Notes: generated from the letters alone by a model not told the origin. Shown: positions 25,486 through 34,774, counted from the first letter of the stretch. The stretch is DNA of 64,000 bases from JANNVK01 sp031414415 (GCA_031414415.1 JANNVK010000006.1:1-64000), one strand, 5' to 3'. Program-made: numbers and translations.

Positions 25486-26246
25486 TAACTCGTTGGTGTG
25501 TTTGTGTTCGTGTTTGTTGCAGAATTTGCCGCTGGTGTTTGAGATTTTGCCAACTCAGCATCAATTAATTTTTTCAAATTATCGGGCGTAATGTCTTCAA
25601 TTGAAAGTAAACGATTATTTAAATACACCGAAGGCGTTGACGAAACATTTATAGCTCTGCCACGAACTTTGTCTTTATCGACACGCGAAGTTGTCATCAT
25701 TCCAATCAAATCATCGTTAAATTTCACAGTATCGAGACCAATTTGCTTCGCATATTCTTCAAAAATTGGACGCGGATTTAAAGAAGCTGGCGACCAGGCT
25801 GACTGGTTTTTGAACAACAGGTTTTCCATTTCCCAAAATTTACCTTGAATTCCGGCAGCTTCGGCAGCTCTTGAAGCGTCGTAAGCATTTTTGTGTGCAG
25901 GAATATCGAGCGGAAAATGGCGGAAAACTACACGAACTCTATCACCGTAAGCGGCTCTCGCTTGTTGAACAACTGGAGTTGCTTTTGCACATTGCGGACA
26001 CGCAAAATCGACAAATTCCTCAATTGTGACAGTCGCATTTGCCGCACCTTTTGACCACGCAGGTTCTGCACCAGCTGGAGCAGTTTTAAATGCTTCGCCA
26101 GCATTGCTTTTGGCTACTGAATTTGAATTTGCCACTGGTTTTTTGGGAGAATTTCCGCTGGAATATAACCACCAGCCGCCGATTACGGCAATTACAACCA
26201 CTGCACCGATAATTATCAAAGGAGTGTTATTTTTTTCGTTACTCAT
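25485..26246 (-). CDS. DsbA-family thioredoxin-fold disulfide oxidase
   Basis: A 253-residue membrane-anchored protein. The N-terminal TM (about 9-29) is followed by a low-complexity linker, a thioredoxin fold with active site CPQC in VDFACPQCAKATP, a helical insertion, the cis-Pro loop VSSTPSVYLNN, and an Asn/Thr-rich tail. It is translationally coupled to the VKOR-like gene (stop and start share one base) and lies 4 bp after dxs. VKOR plus DsbA is a known alternative to DsbB/DsbA for periplasmic disulfide formation. Confidence 0.95.
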   Translation of the reverse strand: MSNEKNNTPLIIIGAVVVIAVIGGWWLYSSGNSPKKPVANSNSVAKSNAGEAFKTAPAGAEPAWSKGAANATVTIEEFVDFACPQCAKATPVVQQARAAYGDRVRVVFRHFPLDIPAHKNAYDASRAAEAAGIQGKFWEMENLLFKNQSAWSPASLNPRPIFEEYAKQIGLDTVKFNDDLIGMMTTSRVDKDKVRGRAINVSSTPSVYLNNRLLSIEDITPDNLKKLIDAELAKSQTPAANSATNTNTNTPTS

Positions 26247-26250
26247 GTAT

Positions 26251-28179
26251 TTATATTGTTGATTTCAAACGTGTTAGGTTTGTTTTTCGTTCTTCTAAAA
26301 TTTCAATAGTTTCTTTTACTTTTTGATAAATTCCATCAGCATCAAGTCCATATTTTGCTAACAAAAGTTTCGGATCACCGTGAGTCACAATTCTGTCAGG
26401 AACGCCCATTCGGACAATTTTTACACGGTCAAGTAACCCATTTTGCTCAAGACATTCCATCACCGCCGACCCAAATCCGCCAGCTAAATAGGCTTCTTCA
26501 ACAGTTACAATCAAGCGTTTTGTTTGTGCGAGTGCGATTATCAATTCGCTATCAAGCGGTTTAACAAATCTTGCGTTTATTACTGTTGTTTTAATTCCTT
26601 CATTTGCGAGCAATTCACTCGCCGCAAAACTTGGATAAACCATTGATCCATAAGCAATTATCGCAATATCGCCGCCATCGCGTAACAACTCTGCTTTGCC
26701 TATTTCGACAGGTTTTGGAGCTTCAGAAATATCAACGCCAAATCCTTCACCACGCGGATATCTTATCGCTGATGGTCCTGGATGTTCGATTGATGTCAGC
26801 AACATATCTCGCATTTCAGCTTCGTCTTTCGGTGCCATCAAAACAATATTTGGATAACCGCGAAGATATGCAATGTCGAGCAATCCGTGATGCGTCGGTC
26901 CATCTGCACCGACAATTCCGGCTCTGTCCATCGCGAAAGTTACGTTCAAATTTTGTAAACAAACATCGTGAAGAATTTGGTCAAATGCACGTTGCAAAAA
27001 TGTCGAATAAATTGCGGCGACAGGTTTTAAACCTTCGCAAGCCATTCCGGCACAAAAAGTTATCGCGTGTTGCTCAGCAATTCCAACATCAAACGCACGT
27101 TCTGGAAATTTTTCTAAAATTTTGTCAACGCCGGTTCCATCAGGCATTGCGGCTGTCAGAGCGACAATTTTGTCGTCATTCGCCATTAGTTCGCACATCG
27201 TGTTTCCAAAAACTGCGGTGTAACTTGGCGGCGTTTGTTTGTTAGATTTTATTGCTTCGCCGGTATTTATGTCGAAAGGTCCAGTTGCGTGATAGGCGTA
27301 ATAATTTTTTGCGGTATTTGGAAAACCTTTGCCTTTGGTTGTTAATGCGTGAACAATCACCGGTCCATCGTCAATTTTTTTCGCTTCTTCGAGTGCTTTA
27401 ACGAGCATCGGAACATTGTGTCCGTCAACATATCCGATATATTTAAAACCAAGTTCGTTGACTAGAGCACCTGGCAGAACCGCGGCAGCAATTGCGTCTT
27501 TGACAATTTTCGCGGCTTTTCGCAGAGATTCGCCAAAATGCGGAACGCTTTCGAGAGTGTCGCCGATTTCTTCTTTAAACCGATGATAACTTTGAGCTTC
27601 TTTAATCCGATTTAAATAACGAGTCAAACCGCCAACCGCCGGAGCAATCGCCATTCCGTTATCATTTAGCAAAACAATCAGGCGAGATTTTACGTGTCCG
27701 GCGTGGTTAATTGCTTCCATCGCCATTCCACCAGCCAAACTCGAATCGCCGACTAAAGCACAAACATTGAAATCATCGCCATTTCTATCACGAGCAATCG
27801 CCATTCCGAGTGCTGCAGAAAGCGAAGTTGACGCATGTCCAGCTCCAAAAGTGTCAAATTCAGATTCGTCGCGTTTCAAAAACGGACTCAAACCTTGATA
27901 TTTTTTGATTGTGTGAAGCTGATCTCGACGACCTGTCAAAATTTTGTGGGCGTAAGCCTGATGACCAACGTCCCAAACTAACTTGTCGCTCGGCGTGTCA
28001 AACGCATAATGCATTGCAACCGCCAACTCAACCGCACCGAGCGACGCACCTGTGTGTCCGCCAACTCGCGAGGTTGTTTCGATAATAAACTGACGAACTT
28101 CGTCCGCAACTTCTTGTAAATCTTCAACTTTGAGCTGTCTCAAATCTGCCGGAGAATTAATTTCCGATAAAAAACGCAT
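26251..28179 (-). CDS. dxs: 1-deoxy-D-xylulose-5-phosphate synthase
   Basis: Thiamine-diphosphate transketolase-like enzyme for the first step of the MEP isoprenoid pathway (pyruvate + glyceraldehyde 3-phosphate). 642 residues, full length. Motifs: HTGASLGAVELAVAMHYAFD, FGAGHASTSLSAALGMAIAR, the TPP-motif region VGDSSLAGGMAMEAINHAGH followed by NDN, and the C-terminal transketolase domain with DRAGIVGADGPTHHG. The usual GDG reads GDS here. It is co-directional with the DsbA/VKOR genes; ispH of the same pathway is at 32447. Confidence 0.97.
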   Translation of the reverse strand: MRFLSEINSPADLRQLKVEDLQEVADEVRQFIIETTSRVGGHTGASLGAVELAVAMHYAFDTPSDKLVWDVGHQAYAHKILTGRRDQLHTIKKYQGLSPFLKRDESEFDTFGAGHASTSLSAALGMAIARDRNGDDFNVCALVGDSSLAGGMAMEAINHAGHVKSRLIVLLNDNGMAIAPAVGGLTRYLNRIKEAQSYHRFKEEIGDTLESVPHFGESLRKAAKIVKDAIAAAVLPGALVNELGFKYIGYVDGHNVPMLVKALEEAKKIDDGPVIVHALTTKGKGFPNTAKNYYAYHATGPFDINTGEAIKSNKQTPPSYTAVFGNTMCELMANDDKIVALTAAMPDGTGVDKILEKFPERAFDVGIAEQHAITFCAGMACEGLKPVAAIYSTFLQRAFDQILHDVCLQNLNVTFAMDRAGIVGADGPTHHGLLDIAYLRGYPNIVLMAPKDEAEMRDMLLTSIEHPGPSAIRYPRGEGFGVDISEAPKPVEIGKAELLRDGGDIAIIAYGSMVYPSFAASELLANEGIKTTVINARFVKPLDSELIIALAQTKRLIVTVEEAYLAGGFGSAVMECLEQNGLLDRVKIVRMGVPDRIVTHGDPKLLLAKYGLDADGIYQKVKETIEILEERKTNLTRLKSTI

Positions 28180-28377
28180 TTATTTTCCCTGCTTGCTATC
28201 CATCTAAAATCGTATTTTAACTTGCCAGACAGCAAATGTTAAATCAGAAACAAAAAAATCCACGATTCTTAAGGATTTATGAAGATAATTTGAGACGAAT
28301 TTCTAAAGTTTAGTAAAATAAAAATCTATTATATATCTTTGCGTCTTAGCAACTTTGCGGCTTTGCGTTAAAAATCT

Positions 28378-29484
28378 TTAATTCAAAAAACTAAATTCTT
28401 CTTTCGATTCCAGTAGTTCATTAACAATTGTTTGAAAAGATTGCGATTCGTTTCGCGTCGAAATCGAGCGTTGATGCAAAAATTTCCAATCTTCTTGCGG
28501 AATTTTCTTAAATGCGTCAACAATTGTCGGATCAAACTGTGTGCCTGAGCAACGTTCGAGTTCGTTAATCGCCTCGGCATAACTTCGCCCTTTACGATAA
28601 ATTTTGTCGCTCACAATTGAGTCAAATGCATCAACAACCGCAAAAACTCTCGCTCCGAGACTGATATTTTCACCGCGAAGTCCATTTGGATAACCTGTTC
28701 CGTCCCAACATTCGTGGTGTTGCATTACAACTTCCGCCGCTGGTTCAAGAAAAGGAACATTTCGCAAAATCTTTTGTCCATGAGTTGGATGCAACTTCAT
28801 TTTTAACCATTCTTCATCGGTTAATTTTGCAGGTTTACGAAGAATTGAATCAGGAACGCCAATTTTTCCAATGTCGTGCAAAACTGCACCAAGCTCGAGA
28901 TGATGAAGTTCTTTTTCGCTCAGACCAATTTCATGACCAAGCCGAAGCGAGAAAGTAACCACTCTTTCAGAATGTCCGAGTGTTTCATAATCGCGTGTTT
29001 CAAGTGCTTGAACGAGTGCTTTCAAAGTTAATTGATATGAAGTTTCGAATTCCTTTTTGGCATTGTCTAAATAAGATTCACGCTCAGAAGTAATTTTCTC
29101 AAATTGATTCTGATAATAATATTTCTCGCTGACTGTTTGATAATACTTAAATCCGCGTTCAACCGCTGCTTCTATTTTGCTCAATTCAAATGGTTTAGCA
29201 ATAACCTCGAAAATTCCTAATTGTGAGTTTTCTGCATAATCGCTTAATAAAATCACAACAGAATTTGGCGACAATAAATTAAATTCCGAAATAATTTCTG
29301 CACTATTTTTATCGCAAAAAATAATTGAATATTCATTTGTTTTAATTTTTTTAAGTGCAATTTCAGACGAATCGACCGCATCGCAGACATATTTTAACCG
29401 CAAAAAATCAAAAAGAAATTTCTGCGTTGTTGGTTCTCCTACAATCAAGAGAATATTTTTTTGAAGGTTAATTAGTTCAAACAT
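28378..29484 (-). CDS. Receiver-domain HD-GYP phosphodiesterase
   Basis: A 368-residue response regulator. The N-terminal receiver domain (about 1-115) has the candidate phospho-Asp in YSIIFCDKN and the conserved Lys in VIAKPF. A coiled-coil linker (about 116-155) leads to the HD-GYP domain with HSERVVTFSLRLG, HDIGKIGVPDSIL, HPTHG and HHECWDGTGYPNGL. HD-GYP domains hydrolyse cyclic di-GMP, so the protein probably lowers c-di-GMP in answer to a sensor kinase encoded elsewhere. Upstream, 28337-28374 carries a TTTGCGTCTTAGC/TTTGCGG repeat fragment. Confidence 0.95.
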   Translation of the reverse strand: MFELINLQKNILLIVGEPTTQKFLFDFLRLKYVCDAVDSSEIALKKIKTNEYSIIFCDKNSAEIISEFNLLSPNSVVILLSDYAENSQLGIFEVIAKPFELSKIEAAVERGFKYYQTVSEKYYYQNQFEKITSERESYLDNAKKEFETSYQLTLKALVQALETRDYETLGHSERVVTFSLRLGHEIGLSEKELHHLELGAVLHDIGKIGVPDSILRKPAKLTDEEWLKMKLHPTHGQKILRNVPFLEPAAEVVMQHHECWDGTGYPNGLRGENISLGARVFAVVDAFDSIVSDKIYRKGRSYAEAINELERCSGTQFDPTIVDAFKKIPQEDWKFLHQRSISTRNESQSFQTIVNELLESKEEFSFLN

Positions 29485-29599
29485 GTCTGAAATTTAAGGG
29501 CTTTTTGGCGTGAAAAAAATTACGAATATGGTAACTTTTAGCTATTTAAGTCTATACGAATTAAACTAAATTATGCAATTAATAATGTATCGCCGTTAA

Positions 29600-30003
29600 C
29601 AATATACCGCTCTCAACCTGACGGTGGTCGTGCGAACATCCTGCTCGCAATTCTTATTTTATAGGAATTACTTCGGACTCGAGAAGCGTTGGCTGGAAGC
29701 ACAACGCGACCGCCGACTTGAAGTCTGCGATACGAGGTATCGCTGTCATCCTGACGGCGGTCTTGTGAGCATCCTGCTCGCAAGTCGTTCTTAAAACCTC
29801 AAAGTTGATTCGGACTTGAGGGGCGTTGGCTAGAAGCACAACGCAACCGCCGACTGGAAGTCTGCGATACGAGGTATCGCTGTCATCCTGACGGCGGTCT
29901 TGTGAGCATCCTGCTCGCAACTCTTCTTTTCTAGAAGTAACTTCGGACTCGAGAAGCGTTGGCTGGGAGCACAACGCGACATCCGCCACGATGGCAGCGT
30001 TAC
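29600..30003 (+). repeat. Family A repeat, tandem cluster of about three units
   Basis: Three successive units of the 125-bp repeat, each with TCCTGACGGCGGTC(T/G)TG, the hairpin GAGCATCCTGCTCGC, GGACTCGAGAAGCGTTGGCT or a variant, and GACTGGAAGTCTGCGATACG. The last unit runs into the 3' end of the NTF2-like gene. The first part of the gap (29485-29599) shows nothing recognisable. Confidence 0.9.
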
Positions 30004-30005
30004 TG

Positions 30006-30383
30006 TTAATTCGCCGCGAGTTTCGCTGCCATTTCCAAACCCAAAATCTGCAAAGCATTTGCCGGACGTATCATTACTTCAAAATCGACAATTTTCCCAT
30101 CCTCGCGAAACTCAATTAAATCGACTCCGCGAAGTGTTAAATCGCCGATTTTGGCTTCAAATTCGAGAGCCAGATTGTTTTCGTTTGTCATTTCGCGAAC
30201 GTATCTAAAATCTTCGAAAATACTTGCCGCAGTTTCGAGAATTTTAATTGTCAACAACTTTCCTTCTTTCGGTTTCCAAACAAATGGCGAATGAAATTTC
30301 ACTTCATCTGCCAAAATCGACTGCAAAATCTCAGAATTTTGCGTTGCAACAAATTGATGCCAAAGTTTAATTGAGTTTTTCAT
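30006..30383 (-). CDS. NTF2/SnoaL-like fold small protein
   Basis: A 125-residue cone-fold protein with the SnoaL/NTF2-like pattern: initial helix IKLWHQFVATQNSEILQSIL, then DEVKFHSPFVWKP, and a terminal sheet GVDLIEFREDGKIVDFEVMI. Enzymatic and non-enzymatic members exist, and no catalytic residues can be assigned here. It is divergent from the helicase-like gene at 30455, and the 71-bp gap between must hold both promoters. Confidence 0.8.
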   Translation of the reverse strand: MKNSIKLWHQFVATQNSEILQSILADEVKFHSPFVWKPKEGKLLTIKILETAASIFEDFRYVREMTNENNLALEFEAKIGDLTLRGVDLIEFREDGKIVDFEVMIRPANALQILGLEMAAKLAAN

Positions 30384-30454
30384 AATCGTAAGTTTAACAA
30401 ATTTATTGTTGAGAATCTGTGTATATTTTACGTTTTGCGTTAAACTTTAATTCA

Positions 30455-32305
30455 ATGACTGAAATACCATCTCCGAAATTAATTTCATCTTTGCGTGGCT
30501 ATAATTTGCTTCCGGCAATTATTTTTATGCCAACTCGCAGGCGTTGCGATGAATCTGCATTAGAAGTTGCATTTGATAAATCGCAGAAACAAAACATTGA
30601 AAAACGCGAGAAACGTGAAGAAATTTTTAGGGATTACATCGAAGCAAATCCGGAAATTCGCAATCATAAACATCGAAAAATTCTTTTACACGCCGGAATT
30701 GCCGCACATCACGCCGGACATATGCCAGCCTGGAAATTGCTGATCGAAAAAATGATGTCGAAAGGACTTTTGGAAGCAATTTTCGCGACATCGACTGTCG
30801 CTGCCGGAGTTGATTTTCCCGCGAGAAGCGTTGTCATAAGTTTTGCGGACACACGTTCAAATGATGGTTGGCGAACTCTCAAAGCGAGCGAAATGCAGCA
30901 AATGACTGGTCGAGCTGGTCGTCGCGGCAAAGATCACGTCGGTTTTGTGATTCTCGCACCTTCGCAATTTCAAAATCCAAAAAAAATCTCTGAACTTCTA
31001 AAATCGCCACCTGATGCGTTGCAAAGTCAGTTTCGTGCGACTTACACAAGTTTGTTAAATCTGCTTGACGCTTACAAAAGCATCTCGCAGGTTCGCGAAA
31101 TTGCCGAAAAAAGTTTCGCTTTTCGCCATACGGCAAAAACTGTAGCTTCACTCGAAAAAGAAGCTGTAACTCGCAAAGCTCAAATTCTACAACGACTTGA
31201 AGGCAGCAAATTAACAATTGACGATGTTCGCGGTTTTGAAAGACTCACGAATATCAAAACACGTTTGCAAGATTCAACGCAGGAAAATCGGGCTGATGTG
31301 CGACACGGCTGGCTCAAACATAATGCAATTGTCGGTCGAATTGTTTCGCAAGGTCGAAGCGGGAGAAGATTTTTTATAATTTTGCAGGTTGTTGGCGACA
31401 CAATTGTTGCGATGCGAGACGATGGCGAAGGTAAAAATTTTGATATTCATCGCATCAATGCAATCTACGAAAATATTTATCAACTAAAAGATAATGCAAT
31501 CGCAAGGGCTTTTGATGAAATGTTTGATGAAAGAAATCCGCAAATTAGAGAAACCGTCGGGAAAGCAAAAATTGATCAAAATAGTGAAGCAGTTGAACTT
31601 GTAAATGATGCAATCGAAAGACTTTTGCCGCCAAATTTGTCTGAGGACAAAATTAAATTGACATATCAAGTTTTGTGGGAAAACTGGAGCGATGCCGAAT
31701 TTTTATACAAAACCGGACGCGATTTGGACACGCTTCGAAACGAAATTTGGATTCCATTTGAACAACGAACGAGCGTTTTAAATCATTTCGGTTATCTTGA
31801 TTTAACGACAGAAACCGTCACGGAATCTGGTAAATGGTTGGCAGATTTGCGAGTAGATCGTCCATTGCTTGTTGGCGAAACTCTCAAAAGCGGATTATTT
31901 GAAAACCTGCAAGTTAAACAAGCGGTTGCACTTATGGCATCGCTCGCGTCTGATCCAGACCGAAGTTTTGGCGAGTTGCGACTTTCAGAATCTTCAAACG
32001 AAGTTCTCACTGGTTTTGAGGAAATTGCTTATAGTGTAGAAAAAATTGAGATAAAAAACGGCGTTCCACCTGCACCAGAAATTAATTATTCAGCTGCGGC
32101 GACAGCAGAATATTGGGCAAATGAAAATGTTACGTGGAGCGAACTTGTGACAAAAACTCGTGCGGAAGAAGGCGATTTGATTCGTTTGCTATCAAGAACA
32201 GGCGAGGCTTTAAACCAAATTGCACATTTGAAAAAGTCGCAACCTGAAGCCGCTGATGTCGCCAAAAGAGCTGCGGACATTGTTTTACGCGAACCAATTC
32301 GCTAG
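30455..32305 (+). CDS. Ski2/Mtr4-like helicase homologue lacking the first RecA domain
   Basis: 616 residues from the ATG at 30455. The protein begins at the boundary before RecA domain 2 (SLRGYNLLPAIIFMPTRRRC) and carries motif V (FATSTVAAGVDFPA) and motif VI (QMTGRAGRRG), then the winged-helix and helical-bundle regions expected in Ski2-like RNA helicases. Walker A and DExH motifs are absent, and no coding sequence for them precedes the start; the upstream gene is on the other strand. It is either 5'-truncated or a RecA2-only variant, so ATP-driven unwinding by itself is doubtful. The 3' end lies in a 24-bp tandem repeat. Confidence 0.85.
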   Translation: MTEIPSPKLISSLRGYNLLPAIIFMPTRRRCDESALEVAFDKSQKQNIEKREKREEIFRDYIEANPEIRNHKHRKILLHAGIAAHHAGHMPAWKLLIEKMMSKGLLEAIFATSTVAAGVDFPARSVVISFADTRSNDGWRTLKASEMQQMTGRAGRRGKDHVGFVILAPSQFQNPKKISELLKSPPDALQSQFRATYTSLLNLLDAYKSISQVREIAEKSFAFRHTAKTVASLEKEAVTRKAQILQRLEGSKLTIDDVRGFERLTNIKTRLQDSTQENRADVRHGWLKHNAIVGRIVSQGRSGRRFFIILQVVGDTIVAMRDDGEGKNFDIHRINAIYENIYQLKDNAIARAFDEMFDERNPQIRETVGKAKIDQNSEAVELVNDAIERLLPPNLSEDKIKLTYQVLWENWSDAEFLYKTGRDLDTLRNEIWIPFEQRTSVLNHFGYLDLTTETVTESGKWLADLRVDRPLLVGETLKSGLFENLQVKQAVALMASLASDPDRSFGELRLSESSNEVLTGFEEIAYSVEKIEIKNGVPPAPEINYSAAATAEYWANENVTWSELVTKTRAEEGDLIRLLSRTGEALNQIAHLKKSQPEAADVAKRAADIVLREPIR

Positions 32306-32353
32306 GTTTTACGCAAACCAATTCGCTAGGTTTTACGCAAATCTACTCGCTAG
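32282..32353 (+). repeat. Three tandem copies of a 24-bp unit across the helicase stop codon
   Basis: Units at 32282-32305, 32306-32329 and 32330-32353 each begin GTTTTACGC and end CTCGCTAG or TTCGCTAG. The first unit encodes the last seven residues and stop of the helicase-like protein. The other two lie in the 3' gap and would encode the same peptide and stop again. The rest of the gap to 32446 holds no gene. Confidence 0.9.
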
Positions 32354-32446
32354 ATATTTCGTAATTGTTAATCGCAGAGAGTTTTAGTTTCAACTTTCCG
32401 AACATTTTGTTATCATCGTGAAAAGGCTAAAAAGCCGTAAAAATAT

Positions 32447-33307
32447 ATGCAAGTATTAGTAGCAGATGAATTTGGTTTTTGTTTTGGAGTGGAAAGAGCA
32501 GTCGATATGGTTGAGGCTGCACTTGAAAACGGCGACGCTGTTCGCACACTTGGTCCGTTAATCCACAACACGCAAGAAATGGATCGACTTGTAACTCACG
32601 GCGTAAAAACGATTTCTGATCCAATTCAGATTCAAAGAAACCAAACCGCTGTGATTCGAGCACACGGAGTAACGCCAGAAGTTGAGCAATCTCTAAAAGA
32701 TAACGCCGCAAAAGTTGTCGATGCAACTTGTCCATTTGTCACACGAGTGCAAAAACTTGCAGCTCGTGCAGCGGCAGAAAATCGTCACGTCGTTATAGTC
32801 GGAAGTCCAGAACATCCTGAAATGATTGGAGTTAAAGGCTACGCACCCGAACACGCTTTTGTCATTAACGATGAATCTGAAGTTGCTGGTTTGCCACAAC
32901 TTCGCCGACCTTTGGTTGTTTCGCAAACAACAATAAAACTCAAAACATTTCTTGACACAGCCGAGGCAATAAAATCAAAAACTGATGACGAAATTCAGAT
33001 TGTCAACACAATTTGTTCCGCGACACGCGACAGACAAGATGCGGCTCGTGCTTTGGCTGGTTACGTTGATGCATTTTATGTAATCGGCGGTCGTCATTCA
33101 TCAAACAGCATTAAACTTTTGGGAGTTTGCAAAGAACAATGCGAAAAAAGTTTTCTGATTGAAACGCCTTCTGAAATAAACGAAGTTGATTTGCAAAACA
33201 TTGAAAAAGTTGGAGTTACGGCTGGTGCATCAACTCCAAAATGGTTAATCGACCAAGTTGTCGAGCGTTTGAAAGAATTTGGAAATCAAGAGTTGGCTCT
33301 CAAGTAA
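32447..33307 (+). CDS. ispH: 4-hydroxy-3-methylbut-2-enyl diphosphate reductase
   Basis: Iron-sulfur enzyme for the last MEP-pathway step, giving IPP and DMAPP. 286 residues, normal length. The three cluster cysteines are visible in GFCFGVERAVD, VDATCPFVTRV and NTICSATRDRQ. Substrate-binding residues are in VIRAHGV, GSPEHPE, SQTT and HSSNSIKL. An intrinsic terminator follows. With dxs at 26251 this supports isoprenoid synthesis by the MEP route. Confidence 0.97.
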   Translation: MQVLVADEFGFCFGVERAVDMVEAALENGDAVRTLGPLIHNTQEMDRLVTHGVKTISDPIQIQRNQTAVIRAHGVTPEVEQSLKDNAAKVVDATCPFVTRVQKLAARAAAENRHVVIVGSPEHPEMIGVKGYAPEHAFVINDESEVAGLPQLRRPLVVSQTTIKLKTFLDTAEAIKSKTDDEIQIVNTICSATRDRQDAARALAGYVDAFYVIGGRHSSNSIKLLGVCKEQCEKSFLIETPSEINEVDLQNIEKVGVTAGASTPKWLIDQVVERLKEFGNQELALK

Positions 33308-33333
33308 AAACCTTATATTTTAATTTTACTTCC

Positions 33334-33367
33334 GGATGAAAAAGTTAAACTTTTTCATCCTTTTTTT
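33334..33367 (+). terminator. Intrinsic terminator after ispH
   Basis: A perfect 11-bp stem GGATGAAAAAG / CTTTTTCATCC (33334-33344, 33350-33360) with a 5-base loop is followed by seven T. It separates ispH from the hydrolase cassette. The remaining bases to 33467 are AT-rich and end in the AAAGGAGA ribosome-binding site. Confidence 0.92.
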
Positions 33368-33467
33368 GTGCAAAAATTTTTAATTATTTCGTCTAGCAAT
33401 TAAATAGAAAATATTTAAAAAACAATTTAAAATTTAATAATTTTTGATTCAAATAAAGGAGATAATT

Positions 33468-34769
33468 ATGCCAGTTACCTATCAAAAAGCGACATCAGAT
33501 TCACATTTAAAAGTTGTATTAGAACGACTTAGCGAACTTTTGGGGAAAACAGTTGTTGTCCATTCGGGCGATAGAAGTTATGTTCCGCCAGGCGGAAGCA
33601 CAAAAAGTTTGCATCTTGCAAAACGTGCCGTTGACTTACACGTTCCTGGAATTTCAGATGAATCAATATTAAATTCTATTAAGGCAAATATCGATAAACT
33701 TTTTGATAAATCTCAAGGTTATGAGCTAATTCGTCATGGTCAATATACCGCAACCGGTGGACCGCATATTCATATTGGACACTTCGACGGAACTCACGCC
33801 GGAAATGTGATTTTGAAACTTGAAGGTTTAACTCCTGCAACGAAAGGCGTTTACAGTCCGCAAACACTTCCGATTGGTAATGGAACGCCGCTCAAAACTT
33901 CGCCAACAACACCAAAAACCAGCGAAAATCTTTTTCAATCAGTTGGACAAACCGGTGTTAATAAAACTGCCGATGTAAAAACAATTCAAGGTTTATTAAA
34001 TTTATCTCAACAGAGATTAATTACGGCTGGCGTTAGTTTTGAGCGTTTTAAGGTGTTGAAAGAAGACGGAATTATCGGTAATTTTACGATTACTGCAATC
34101 AAGATTTTCCAGCGTGATATTCTCGGATTTGTTCCGCCAGATGGACGAGTTGATGCTGGTGGAAAAACTCTGCGAACATTAAAAGCAATTTCAACTGGTG
34201 ATTTTTCTTCGATAAAAACGAAAATAAATGACATAAAAACTTCGCCAGTTGGCGGAGCAACTGCAAGTTCTTCAAATGAAGCCTTGGCTGACGACAAAAG
34301 AATTAAAGCGTTTTTCGATGTTCTCGGTTTCACCGAAGGAACAGGAAATAACTACGGAAAAGTTGTCAACGGAACTGTTATTTCAGCACCTTATAACCCT
34401 GAATTAGTTGGTCAAAGAAACGTTTCAATTACTGATTTCTCAAAACACCCAAATATTTTAGTAAGATTAAATGCTTCGCTTAAAAGCACAGCCGCCGGAC
34501 GTTATCAGTTTCTTAACAGCACTTGGGGCGAACTCGGAATGTCTGACTTCTCAGCACGCTCACAAGATATTGCCGCAATTAAACTAATGAAACGCCGGAA
34601 AATGATTGAACCAATTTTAGCCGGAAATTTGCGACAAGCCGTCACAAACGGTGCTCCAGAATGGGCAAGTTTACCAACTGCCGCTGGTGGAAGCTATTAC
34701 GGCGGACAACCCGCAAAATCTTATACCCAAATTTTGGATACTTACACTGAGGCTCTGAAAAAATATTAA
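33468..34769 (+). CDS. Three-domain peptidoglycan hydrolase: M15-like peptidase, PG-binding domain, lambda R-like lysozyme
   Basis: 433 residues, no signal peptide. The ATG at 33468 follows AAAGGAGATAATT. Residues 1-125: M15-type zinc peptidase with HSGDRSY, SLHLAKRAVDLH and PHIHIGH. About 155-250: peptidoglycan-binding domain 1 (VNKTADVKTIQGLLNL, EDGIIGNFTITAIKIFQ). About 285-433: a domain strikingly like the phage lambda endolysin R transglycosylase (FTEGTGN with the catalytic Glu, LKSTAAGRYQFLNSTW, PEWASLP). No phage genes are near. It is first in a tightly packed four-gene run, followed 5 bp later by a lipoprotein gene. Toxin-like effector or domesticated endolysin are the main options. 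Confidence 0.85.
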   Translation: MPVTYQKATSDSHLKVVLERLSELLGKTVVVHSGDRSYVPPGGSTKSLHLAKRAVDLHVPGISDESILNSIKANIDKLFDKSQGYELIRHGQYTATGGPHIHIGHFDGTHAGNVILKLEGLTPATKGVYSPQTLPIGNGTPLKTSPTTPKTSENLFQSVGQTGVNKTADVKTIQGLLNLSQQRLITAGVSFERFKVLKEDGIIGNFTITAIKIFQRDILGFVPPDGRVDAGGKTLRTLKAISTGDFSSIKTKINDIKTSPVGGATASSSNEALADDKRIKAFFDVLGFTEGTGNNYGKVVNGTVISAPYNPELVGQRNVSITDFSKHPNILVRLNASLKSTAAGRYQFLNSTWGELGMSDFSARSQDIAAIKLMKRRKMIEPILAGNLRQAVTNGAPEWASLPTAAGGSYYGGQPAKSYTQILDTYTEALKKY

Positions 34770-34774
34770 AGTTA

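Noticed and set aside
28337..28374. Structured regulatory RNA after dxs
   Set aside because: It consists of TTTGCG-type repeat fragments also seen near 40170 and 8360, with no convincing aptamer.
33468..34769. Prophage remnant
   Set aside because: The lambda R-like domain is phage-like, but there are no holin, spanin, structural or integrase genes, and the flanks are ordinary chromosomal genes.
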